Source: an uncultured Aquificaceae bacterium (GTDB lineage Bacteria; Aquificota; Aquificia; Aquificales; Aquificaceae). Taken from it: a DNA stretch of 5,762 nucleotides. The DNA is taken from the NCBI GenBank assembly GCA_938002625.1, contig CALLAD010000053.1, positions 1-5,762 on the forward strand, given 5' to 3'. Below, piece by piece: positions 1 through 5,762 of the stretch. Below the pieces are notes generated by a model, which did no database searches, was not told the DNA's origin, and saw only the letters and a list, made by a program, of their open reading frames with translations. The position numbers were made by a program, and so were the translations under genes. Positions within the stretch are counted from its first letter, which is position 1. Every line of letters starts with the position of its first letter.

Positions 1-368
1 TATGGTTGGGTCAAATAATTACGATAAGCGAAAGAGCATTATTAATCCAAAATTTTAAGAAAAATAGGAAATTGAGCAATTATGTAATTTCAATCTTGAA
101 AGATAGCGAAATAATATCAGAGATCAAAAAACTTCAATCAAATAGAAATGATGAAACATTGAAGGAGGTTACATATAAGATAATTGAGAAGATAAAACAT
201 CACGATAGTGATTTATTTAACATAAGACCTACTCTTGCAGAAATAGTAATTAATTCATCTGGGGAAGATTATGATATAGAGGATTATATTGCAGATATCA
301 TTCAATTTATATCTTGCGAGGAAGTTGTTGATATTTTGCGATCAGAGATTAATAAAGTAAATACATAA
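1..368 (+). CDS. Hypothetical protein, 3' part (5' end outside window)
   Basis: I do not recognise this protein. The frame that ends at the TAA at 366-368 is already open at the left edge (codon TGG at 3-5). Its only possible start inside the window is a TTG at 6, and there is no in-frame ATG anywhere, so the gene most likely begins upstream. About 121 residues are visible. They are predominantly helix-forming, rich in Ile, Lys, Glu and Asp, with no signal peptide, membrane segment, Cys/His metal cluster or obvious catalytic motif. An acidic stretch (GEDYDIEDYIADII, roughly residues 86-99 from the TTG) precedes a short C-terminal helix. GC is about 27.5% (99 of the first 360 bases), against about 43-47% in sampled rows of the genes to the right. 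This suggests different ancestry, for example an accessory or transferred gene. It converges on the efflux operon and shows no functional link to it. I am fairly sure it is coding; the function is unknown. Confidence 0.6.
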   Translation, partial: WLGQIITISERALLIQNFKKNRKLSNYVISILKDSEIISEIKKLQSNRNDETLKEVTYKIIEKIKHHDSDLFNIRPTLAEIVINSSGEDYDIEDYIADIIQFISCEEVVDILRSEINKVNT

Positions 369-497
369 GTAATTTAAACTTAACCCTTGGGAGGAATTTT
401 TAAAATTTTAAATCTATAAGAATGGTAGCGTAATAATACATGTTTTTGGTATAAACTGAGTTAGCCTTTTAGCTATATACTTGCCTTCCCAAACTAT
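369..497. other. AT-rich convergent intergenic gap
   Basis: This 129-bp gap lies between two gene ends that face each other and is about 30% GC (39 of 129). It should hold terminators for both genes, but I see no GC-rich hairpin followed by a T-run in either direction. The best candidates are weak: TAGCC/AGCTA arms at 462-466 and 471-475 around TTTT, with one mismatch or wobble at the loop and no T-tract, and an AT-only palindromic stretch at 397-412. A Shine-Dalgarno-like GGGAGG at 389-394 is not followed by a usable start codon; the ATG at 422 runs only three codons to a stop. Termination may be Rho-dependent or lie elsewhere. Confidence 0.5.
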
Positions 498-1718
498 TTA
501 ATGAGTAAGCCTCTCAAGTTTTGAAAGGGCTACATTATAAAGGAAGATAAGGTTGTAATATTCCATAAGGGCTCTGTTGTAATTTCCCATAGCATCCAGA
601 ACTTCAAGCTGAGTGGCTATGTTATATCTATACCTTTCCGTAGAAAGTCTTAGGCTTTCCTTACTGGCCTCTACAGATAGCTCGCTTGCCTTAATCTGTG
701 CCCTTAGGGATTCTATATCTATTAGTGTTTTCTTCAACTCCTTTAATTCCTCCCTTTCAAGGTCCTTTAGGTTCTCCATTTCCTTGAGCATGTCTATCTT
801 AGACTGTGCTATTTTGCTTTCCCTTGCAAAGCCATCAAATATTCTGTAGTTTAATCTGGCGCCAAAGGTGTAGCCATCCACCAGTTTTTCATTGCCCCCT
901 ATCCTTGAAGTGCTACCCTGATAAGTGGCAAAGGCTTCTATAGTTGGATAATACTGGGCTTTTTGTACTTCTACAAGTCTTTTTGCTACTTCAAGCCTTT
1001 TTCTTGCAACCTTTATACGGCTATTTTTTTCCAAAAGTTCCCTTTCGTATTCCTTATCTTTGTACTCAAGAAGCTTCAATTCTCCCTTTGGTTCCAATGG
1101 GCCCTCGTAGCCTATAAACTTCTTAAACTCCTCAAGGCTTTTTTTGTAATCCCCTATAGCCTTCTCAAGCTCTGCCCTTGCCCTCTCCCTTTCTGCCCTT
1201 GCCCGCACAAGCTCCACTTTGGGCAAAATGCCCGCCTTATATTTTTCTTCCACTTGCCTATAGTTTTCTTCCCAAAAGCTTAGAGTTTCTCCCAGCAATT
1301 TAACCACTTCCCTCTTATACAAAAGGGCATAAAAAAACTGTCTTGTTTGAAATTCTACCTCCTTTATCACGTCTTCATATATAAGTTTTTGAAGCTCCAA
1401 CTGGTCCTTTGAAAGTCCTATGGCTTCAAAGATAGCCTTGTTAAAGATAGTTTGATTCAACTCAAGGATATAGTTTTGTCTGTTTTTTGGAGTAAATCCA
1501 AAGGCAAGGTCGCCTTCAAATCGTGTATAGCCGTAGGATAGGGTCAATTGGGGAAGTATACCAGCCTTTGCTTCTTTAATCTTTTCCTCCAGCTTTTTAA
1601 TATCCAATAGACTAAGCTTTGCCGATATGTTGTTTTTTACGGCAAGGTTTAAACTTTCCTCAAGGGTTAGAGAAAAGGACAAAGAAAAGCTTAAGAAAAA
1701 TAAAATTATGTATCTCAT
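498..1718 (-). CDS. TolC-family outer-membrane efflux protein (RND exit duct)
   Basis: The 406-residue protein is the outer-membrane and periplasmic channel of a tripartite efflux pump. Residues 1-16 form a signal peptide (MRY, then a Phe/Leu/Ser-rich core), probably cleaved near Ser16. No lipobox Cys is present, so it is unlikely to be the lipidated OprM type. The mature protein opens with LTLEESLNLAVKNN, the usual first helix of the outer membrane efflux protein (OEP) family. It then shows the family's internal duplication: two halves at about 19-200 and 225-403, each made of long Glu/Lys/Arg-rich coiled-coil helices with an amphipathic beta segment (LELNQTIF near 87-94; LNYRIFDGFARES in the second half). 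The length is at the short end for the family (about 400-490), without the C-terminal tail of E. coli TolC. The ATG at 1718 is supported by GGAG five bases upstream. The start overlaps the stop of the adaptor gene, implying coupled translation and joint assembly. Family assignment is firm; the substrate is unknown. Confidence 0.93.
   Translation of the reverse strand: MRYIILFFLSFSLSFSLTLEESLNLAVKNNISAKLSLLDIKKLEEKIKEAKAGILPQLTLSYGYTRFEGDLAFGFTPKNRQNYILELNQTIFNKAIFEAIGLSKDQLELQKLIYEDVIKEVEFQTRQFFYALLYKREVVKLLGETLSFWEENYRQVEEKYKAGILPKVELVRARAERERARAELEKAIGDYKKSLEEFKKFIGYEGPLEPKGELKLLEYKDKEYERELLEKNSRIKVARKRLEVAKRLVEVQKAQYYPTIEAFATYQGSTSRIGGNEKLVDGYTFGARLNYRIFDGFARESKIAQSKIDMLKEMENLKDLEREELKELKKTLIDIESLRAQIKASELSVEASKESLRLSTERYRYNIATQLEVLDAMGNYNRALMEYYNLIFLYNVALSKLERLTH
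1715..1718 (-). other. ATGA stop/start overlap between adaptor and TolC-family genes
   Basis: On the minus strand the adaptor's TGA stop (1717-1715) shares bases with the ATG of the downstream outer-membrane gene (1718-1716). Such 4-bp overlaps are characteristic of translationally coupled genes in one operon. Confidence 0.9.
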
Positions 1719-2767
1719 CTTATCTCCACTTTTGTGCCTTCTTGTAACACGTAAGCATTATCAAGGGCTATTTTATCACCCTCCTTAAGGTCACCCTTTG
1801 CATATACAAAGCCTTCTTCTTGCTTTACTATTTCTACTTCCACCCTCTTGGCTATACCCTCTTGGATTAACCAAACCACCTTTTTATTTCCTTGAATGAC
1901 CACAGCTCTTTCTGGAATTTTAAAAGCTCTTTCCCTGCCTATTAACAAATTTACCTCTCCATACATGCCCACCTTCAATTTTTCTTCTGGATTGGGAATC
2001 CTTGCTTTTACCGTCAAGAGCCTGTTGGCATCGGCGACTGGAGATACAAAAAATACATTTCCTTCAAACTCTCCAAAAGGCTCCACTTTTATCTTTACCT
2101 TTGATCCCTTATTGGCGTAAGGTAAATACTCTTGGGGTATCTGAAATACAAACCTTATGGGGTTAAGAACAACAAGCCTGAGGGTTTGAGTCTGTGGGGT
2201 TATATAATCTCCTACGTTGACAAACCTTTGAGCCACATAACCAGAAAAGGGTGCGCTTAGAGTAGTTCTCTGAAGGTCCAATTTAGCCTTGTCAAGTTGG
2301 GCAGAAAGGCTTTTTATAAGCTTTTCTTGAGCCCTCAACTGTGTTTGTAGGTTTTCGTACTCTTCTCTTGCTATAAGCTCCTTTTCATAGAGGAACTTTC
2401 TCCTTTCTACTATAGCCTTTAAGTTTTCGTAGTTTGCCCTTGCTTGCTCTATCTGAGCAGAGATCTGATTTATAGTGCTTTGATAATCTGCAGCATCTAT
2501 CTTTAAAAGGGGTTGGTTTTCTTTTACATATTGCCCTTCTTCTACAAAAAGGGCTACAACTCTACCGCTTACCAAAGGCTTTATGTTTACGTCCCTTTCT
2601 CCTTCAAAATATCCCTTTGTGGTGTAGTATATGGGGATCTCATCCTCTATTACCTCATAAGAGCTTACAACAACTTTTCTTTCTTGTTCCTTTTTTACTT
2701 CCTTATCTTGCTTTTTACAGGCAAAAAATAAGGGTAGTAAAAACAGGATTACCATTAACCTTTTCAT
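1715..2767 (-). CDS. RND efflux periplasmic adaptor subunit (membrane fusion protein, lipoprotein)
   Basis: The 350-residue protein bridges the inner-membrane pump and the outer-membrane duct (AcrA/MexA/HlyD_D23 type). I chose the ATG at 2767, not the longer in-frame ATG at 2797, because it gives a clean lipoprotein signal: MKR, a hydrophobic core, then FFAC with the predicted lipidated Cys at residue 17. A charged linker (18-31) follows. The first half of the lipoyl (barrel-sandwich) domain is at about 58-91 (VSGRVVALFVEEGQYVKENQ). A coiled-coil hairpin spans about 95-160. The second lipoyl half is at about 168-192 (LSAPFSGYVAQRFVNVGDYI), followed by the beta-barrel at about 195-280 and a membrane-proximal domain to the end. 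At the hairpin tip the TolC-docking pattern known from AcrA (R-x3-L-x6-S) appears as Arg122, Leu126 and Ala133, so the Ser position is Ala. It is the first gene of the leftward operon and lies head-to-head with the pump gene. Role is confident; substrate unknown. Confidence 0.92.
   Translation of the reverse strand: MKRLMVILFLLPLFFACKKQDKEVKKEQERKVVVSSYEVIEDEIPIYYTTKGYFEGERDVNIKPLVSGRVVALFVEEGQYVKENQPLLKIDAADYQSTINQISAQIEQARANYENLKAIVERRKFLYEKELIAREEYENLQTQLRAQEKLIKSLSAQLDKAKLDLQRTTLSAPFSGYVAQRFVNVGDYITPQTQTLRLVVLNPIRFVFQIPQEYLPYANKGSKVKIKVEPFGEFEGNVFFVSPVADANRLLTVKARIPNPEEKLKVGMYGEVNLLIGRERAFKIPERAVVIQGNKKVVWLIQEGIAKRVEVEIVKQEEGFVYAKGDLKEGDKIALDNAYVLQEGTKVEIR
1724..1730 (-). promoter_or_regulatory. 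Ribosome binding site of the TolC-family gene
   Basis: Reading the minus strand, AGTGGAG lies five bases before the ATG at 1718, inside the last codons of the adaptor gene. This is a good GGAG Shine-Dalgarno core at normal spacing and supports that start. The two divergent genes at 2767 and 2796 have no comparable site. Confidence 0.75.
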
Positions 2768-2782
2768 AAAAGCAATTATATT
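2755..2782 (+). promoter_or_regulatory. Candidate promoter of the RND pump gene
   Basis: TATATT at 2777-2782 (5 of 6 to TATAAT) is preceded at 16 bp by TTAACC at 2755-2760 (4 of 6 to TTGACA). Transcription would begin near 2789, leaving a leader of about seven bases before the ATG at 2796, which has no Shine-Dalgarno. The -10 overlaps the opposing TATAAT by four bases (2777-2780), so the two promoters could not be occupied together. It is weaker than the minus-strand candidate; a promoter further inside the adaptor gene is possible. Confidence 0.33.
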
Positions 2783-2791
2783 AAAATTGCT
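2771..2791. repeat. Perfect 7-7-7 inverted repeat, candidate operator
   Basis: AGCAATT at 2771-2777 and AATTGCT at 2785-2791 are exact reverse complements separated by seven bases, giving a 21-bp dyad centred on 2781. It nearly fills the 28-bp gap between the divergent ATG codons and covers the -10-like boxes of both strands. This size and symmetry suit a dimeric repressor (TetR- or MarR-like, for example) that would silence both transcripts at once. It is unlikely to be a terminator: there is no T-run after either arm and it lies upstream of both genes. Binding by a regulator is inference; no regulator gene is in the window. Confidence 0.55.
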
Positions 2792-2802
2792 AAGCATGTA
2801 CA
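2775..2802 (-). promoter_or_regulatory. Candidate promoter of the adaptor-TolC operon
   Basis: The minus strand carries a perfect TATAAT at 2780-2775. A TGTACA at 2802-2797 lies 16 bp upstream and matches the -35 consensus TTGACA at 4 of 6 positions. Transcription would begin near 2768, immediately before the ATG at 2767, so the mRNA would be leaderless or nearly so. This fits the lack of a Shine-Dalgarno sequence before that ATG. The -35 would lie over the start codon of the pump gene. The box is seen; promoter activity is inferred. Confidence 0.45.
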
Positions 2803-5762
2803 GATTTTTTATTCACAGGCCAGTCACCTCTTGGATGTTTATGATAGCCTTTGTGGCTCTTGGGCTTTATTCCCTTAAGTTTATGCCTGTTGATCGCTTG
2901 CCCGATGTGGATTTTCCCACGGTTTCCATAGTAACCACTTATCCCGGTGCCAATGCTTATGTGGTGGATGTTAATGTTACAAGGAAGATAGAAGATGAAA
3001 TAGCTACCATAAGCGGTATAGAGAGCATATTTTCTTCAAGCTTTGCAGGCGTTTCAAGGGTAACTATTACCTTTTCCCTTGAAAAGAACATTGACGTAGC
3101 CGCTCAAGAGGTAAGGGATGCTGTGCAGAGGGCTTTAAAAAAACTTCCATCGGGTGTTGACCCACCAATTGTGAGAAAAATAGACACCTCCTTAGCACCC
3201 ATCTTTGTAGTCCTACTATACTCGGATACAGCAGACTATCAAACCCTTGCCTATTGGGCTGACAAGGTTATAAAAAGGGAGTTTGAAAGGATAAATGGAG
3301 TGGGGCAAGTAGATTTAGGAGGCTTTAGGGATAGGGTGCTGTGGGTAAGAATAGACCCAGAAAAGCTTTATTCAAGGGGGCTTGCAATAGGTGATGTTAT
3401 AGAGGCTGTAGAAAGGAACCACTTAGAATCACCGGCAGGAACCATATACGGCAAAGATAGGGAGTATGTATTAAGGATTTTTGGTAAGGCAAAGGATCCA
3501 AAGGAATTGGAAAGTGTTTACATAAGAAATGGTGTAAGGCTTAGAGATATGGGCTTTGTAGAGTTTACGGAGGATGAGTTTAGGGGTATGGCAAGGTACA
3601 ATGGAAACCAGGGTATTGCCCTTGTTGTTTATAAACAATCAAAAACCAACACCGTAGCCGTGGTGGATGCCGTAAAGGCAAAAATGGAAGAATTTAACAA
3701 AATCCTACCACCCCATATTAAAATGGCGTCTACCTTTGACTCTTCTATTTTTGTAAAGGACAGCGTAAAGGCTGCTATAGAGGAAATAATAATAGGAAGT
3801 CTTCTTACGGCCCTTGTTGTGTATTTCTTCCTTGGAAATTTAAAGCTTACCCTCGTGCCCATTTTTGCCATTCCAGTAACCCTTTTAGGCACCATCTTTT
3901 TAATATACCAATTGGGATATTCCTTAAATACCTTTACTCTTCTTGCCCTTGCCGTGGCGGTGGGTATAGTTATAGACGATGCCATAGTAGTTTTGGAAAG
4001 CATTTATAGGAGAAGGTACGAGGAGGGTATGGAACCATTAGCCGCTGGAGAGAAGGGAACAAGAATGGTAATTTTTGCCCTTCTGGCATCTACTGCGAGC
4101 TTAATAATAGTTTTTATACCCATAATTTTCTTAAGGGGGGTGGTTGGTAAACTCTTTGGCAATTTTGCTATAACTTTGACTATAGCCATAGCTCTTTCTT
4201 ACCTTGTTGCCATTAGCTTTACACCAATGGCCGTTTCAAGGCTTGTAAAGGAAGGTTTTTCTTCTAATCCCTTTATAAGGTTCTATGAAAGGTTTGAAAA
4301 CTTTTTTGATGTGCTCTTAAGGTGGTCTCTTGACCACAAGGCTATAGTTATAGCAATAGCTCTGCTTAGTACTTTTGCGGGTTTTTGGCTTTTTAAAGCT
4401 ACAAAGAAGGAATTTTTTCCAATAGTGGATGAGGGTAGATTCTTGGTAAGGTTTGAAACACCAACTGGTTCTTCCTTTGAGTATACAAAAAAGAAAGCCG
4501 AGGAGATAGAGTCTATAATTCTTAAAAATCCTTATGTAGACCGCTTTGGCTTTGCTGTTGGGCAGGGGGTGGCTGGAAGGCCAGACGTTAATGGTGGTCT
4601 TGGTTTTGTTTACCTAAGGGAAGGCAAAAGGCCACATCAAGCAAAGATAATGGAACAATTAAGAGAAGAGCTTCGCAAGGTAAAGGATGTTAGAGTTAGC
4701 ATAGAAGCTGCTGGCTTGGTGGGGCCCGGTGCCGGAAGGCAGACAGAATTGCAGTATGTAATAAAAGGACCATCCCTTGAGGAATTGCAGAATATTTCGC
4801 AGAAAATCTTGAGAGAATTCAGAGGTAGGGAGGGCTATAGGGACGTGGATACGGATATGAGGCTAAACGAGCCTCAGGTTCATATAACCCTAAGAAGAGA
4901 AAAGCTTGGAGATCTTGGAGTAAGGGTTGAGGATATAGCTATTACACTAAATGCCCTTTTTGGAAAGCTTAAGCTTGGCACTTATGAACTGGGTGCCGAA
5001 AGCTATGACCTTTATGTAAAAGCCTTACCAGAATTTGTAAGCAAAATAGACAATCTAAACAAGGTATACGTAAGAAACTTTAAAGGAGATCTAATACCCC
5101 TTACGGAGCTTGTTAACATAGAAGTAACAACAGGGTATAAAACGGTGAACCGTTACAATAGGCAATACTCTTTTACCTTCTTTGCCAACCTTTCACCCAA
5201 TAAACCCTTAGCCCAAGCGGTAGAAGAGGTAAGGGATTGGCTTAGGAATAACCTACCGCCAGGTTATACTTTTGAGGCAACAGGTCAAGCCAAGGAGTTT
5301 CAAAGAGCCTTTCAAGGCCTTGCTTTTGCCCTTTTGTTTGCTCTTATTGGTGTTTATATGGTTCTTGCCTCTTTGTTTGAAAGTTATAGACATCCCTTTA
5401 CCGTACTCCTTATGGTACCTTTTGCAGTCCTTGGAGCTTTTGGGCTTCTATACATTACAAACACTTCCTTAAGTGTTCCTTCTTACTTTGGGGTTATACT
5501 CTTGGTAGGCATAATAGTTCGTGATGCTGTACTTTTTATAGAAAGAATAATCCAACTAAGAAAGGAAGGAATAGAAACACGCCAAGCCATACTTCAGGCA
5601 AGGAAAGAGAGGCTTAGGCCCATATTGATGACCACCCTTACCATAGTAGCAGCCCTTACACCAGTAGCCTTGGGACTTACTGCAGGATCCGAGTTGAGAA
5701 AACCCTTAGCTCTCGTGGTCATAGGTGGTATATTTACTGGCTTGCCACTAAGTTTATTCCTT
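2796..5762 (+). CDS. RND efflux pump, inner-membrane subunit (AcrB/MdtC/MexB type), 3' end outside window
   Basis: This proton-driven antiporter takes substrates from the periplasm or inner membrane and passes them to the adaptor and outer-membrane duct. The frame is open for 989 codons with no stop; AcrB has 1049 residues, so perhaps 30-50 are missing. The start MYRFFIHRPVTSW is the typical N-terminus. Segments: TM1 about 14-30; signature LPDVDFPTVSIVTTYPGA from 35; first porter region to about 325; TM2-TM6 about 327-480; TM7 about 516-533; second porter region to about 838; TM8 841-858, TM9 868-890, TM10 897-916, TM11 942-960, and the start of TM12. The TM4 proton-relay pair is Asp394-Asp395 (AcrB D407/D408), in VGIVIDDAIVVLE. 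Arg939 and Thr946 match AcrB R971 and T978. At the AcrB K940 position there is Arg909, followed by Asp910. LPDVDFP and the drug-pump-like porter sequence favour the HAE class over metal-exporting CusA/CzcA. There is no Shine-Dalgarno. The minus-strand open frames inside it (3629-4189) are shadows. Family is certain; substrate unknown. Confidence 0.95.
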   Translation, partial: MYRFFIHRPVTSWMFMIAFVALGLYSLKFMPVDRLPDVDFPTVSIVTTYPGANAYVVDVNVTRKIEDEIATISGIESIFSSSFAGVSRVTITFSLEKNIDVAAQEVRDAVQRALKKLPSGVDPPIVRKIDTSLAPIFVVLLYSDTADYQTLAYWADKVIKREFERINGVGQVDLGGFRDRVLWVRIDPEKLYSRGLAIGDVIEAVERNHLESPAGTIYGKDREYVLRIFGKAKDPKELESVYIRNGVRLRDMGFVEFTEDEFRGMARYNGNQGIALVVYKQSKTNTVAVVDAVKAKMEEFNKILPPHIKMASTFDSSIFVKDSVKAAIEEIIIGSLLTALVVYFFLGNLKLTLVPIFAIPVTLLGTIFLIYQLGYSLNTFTLLALAVAVGIVIDDAIVVLESIYRRRYEEGMEPLAAGEKGTRMVIFALLASTASLIIVFIPIIFLRGVVGKLFGNFAITLTIAIALSYLVAISFTPMAVSRLVKEGFSSNPFIRFYERFENFFDVLLRWSLDHKAIVIAIALLSTFAGFWLFKATKKEFFPIVDEGRFLVRFETPTGSSFEYTKKKAEEIESIILKNPYVDRFGFAVGQGVAGRPDVNGGLGFVYLREGKRPHQAKIMEQLREELRKVKDVRVSIEAAGLVGPGAGRQTELQYVIKGPSLEELQNISQKILREFRGREGYRDVDTDMRLNEPQVHITLRREKLGDLGVRVEDIAITLNALFGKLKLGTYELGAESYDLYVKALPEFVSKIDNLNKVYVRNFKGDLIPLTELVNIEVTTGYKTVNRYNRQYSFTFFANLSPNKPLAQAVEEVRDWLRNNLPPGYTFEATGQAKEFQRAFQGLAFALLFALIGVYMVLASLFESYRHPFTVLLMVPFAVLGAFGLLYITNTSLSVPSYFGVILLVGIIVRDAVLFIERIIQLRKEGIETRQAILQARKERLRPILMTTLTIVAALTPVALGLTAGSELRKPLALVVIGGIFTGLPLSLFL

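Noticed and set aside
162..169. Perfect Shine-Dalgarno-like AAGGAGGT inside the left-end gene
   Set aside because: No ATG or GTG follows at a usable distance, and the TTG at 184 reaches a stop within four codons. The surrounding frame stays open, so it is best read as ordinary coding sequence.
462..475. Small hairpin TAGCC-TTTT-AGCTA as a bidirectional terminator
   Set aside because: The stem has only four or five pairs with a mismatch or wobble at the loop, and no T-run follows on either strand, so it is too weak, especially for a thermophile.
613..1283. Plus-strand open frames (613-849 and 963-1283) inside the TolC-family gene
   Set aside because: They lie wholly antisense to a clear gene, and their low-complexity Leu/Ser/Phe/Cys translations are typical of the complement of Glu/Lys-rich coiled coils. 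I see no conserved motif.
1896..2731. Plus-strand open frames (1896-2120 and 2513-2731) inside the adaptor gene
   Set aside because: They are antisense shadows of a confidently identified protein, with no domain or ribosome site worth noting.
3629..4189. Two abutting minus-strand open frames inside the pump gene
   Set aside because: They are antisense to the TM2-TM4 part of the pump, including the conserved Asp-Asp motif; the pump frame is intact and explains the sequence.
5272..5472. Plus-strand open frame of 66 codons in a different frame within the pump gene
   Set aside because: It is hydrophobic because it overlaps TM8-TM9 out of frame. The pump frame is continuous through it, so there is no frameshift.
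2796..5762. Assignment of the pump to the heavy-metal (CusA/CzcA) class
   Set aside because: The N-terminal LPDVDFPTV signature and drug-pump-like porter sequence fit HAE pumps, TM4 has the Asp-Asp pair, and TM10 lacks the acidic residue of CusA at the AcrB K940 position. I see no methionine-rich metal pathway.

Overview
The window looks like chromosomal DNA of a thermophilic Gram-negative bacterium. I infer Aquificota (the Hydrogenobacter/Thermocrinis/Aquifex neighbourhood) from four things: Lys/Glu-rich proteins with long charged helices, heavy use of AGG/AGA for Arg and ATA for Ile, about 43-47% GC in the rows I counted of the main genes, and a TolC-type outer-membrane protein, which requires a double membrane. 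The phylum is an inference; no marker gene is present.

Layout. (1) Positions 1-368 (+) hold the 3' part of an unrecognised, very AT-rich gene (about 27.5% GC) cut by the left edge. (2) Positions 369-497 are an AT-rich gap (about 30% GC) between convergent genes, with no convincing terminator. (3) Positions 498-1718 (-) encode a TolC-family outer-membrane efflux protein. (4) Positions 1715-2767 (-) encode a lipoprotein-type periplasmic adaptor of RND pumps. Its stop overlaps the TolC start in an ATGA junction, so the two form one operon read leftward. (5) Positions 2768-2795 are a 28-bp gap between divergent start codons. It holds a perfect 7-7-7 inverted repeat and overlapping promoter-like boxes on both strands. 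(6) Positions 2796-5762 (+) encode an RND inner-membrane pump of the AcrB/MdtC/MexB type. It is open for 989 codons and cut by the right edge about 30-50 codons before its expected end.

Together, genes 3, 4 and 6 supply all three parts of a tripartite efflux machine: a proton-driven pump in the inner membrane, an adaptor in the periplasm and an exit duct in the outer membrane. The substrate cannot be read from the sequence. The unusual point is the layout: the pump is transcribed away from its adaptor and duct across a very short shared control region, not co-transcribed with them. No regulator gene is visible in the window. I see no RNA gene, CRISPR array, insertion sequence or known mobile element. 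The window does not contain an obviously new class of system. The most interesting parts are the compact divergent control region and the compositionally foreign fragment at the left end.
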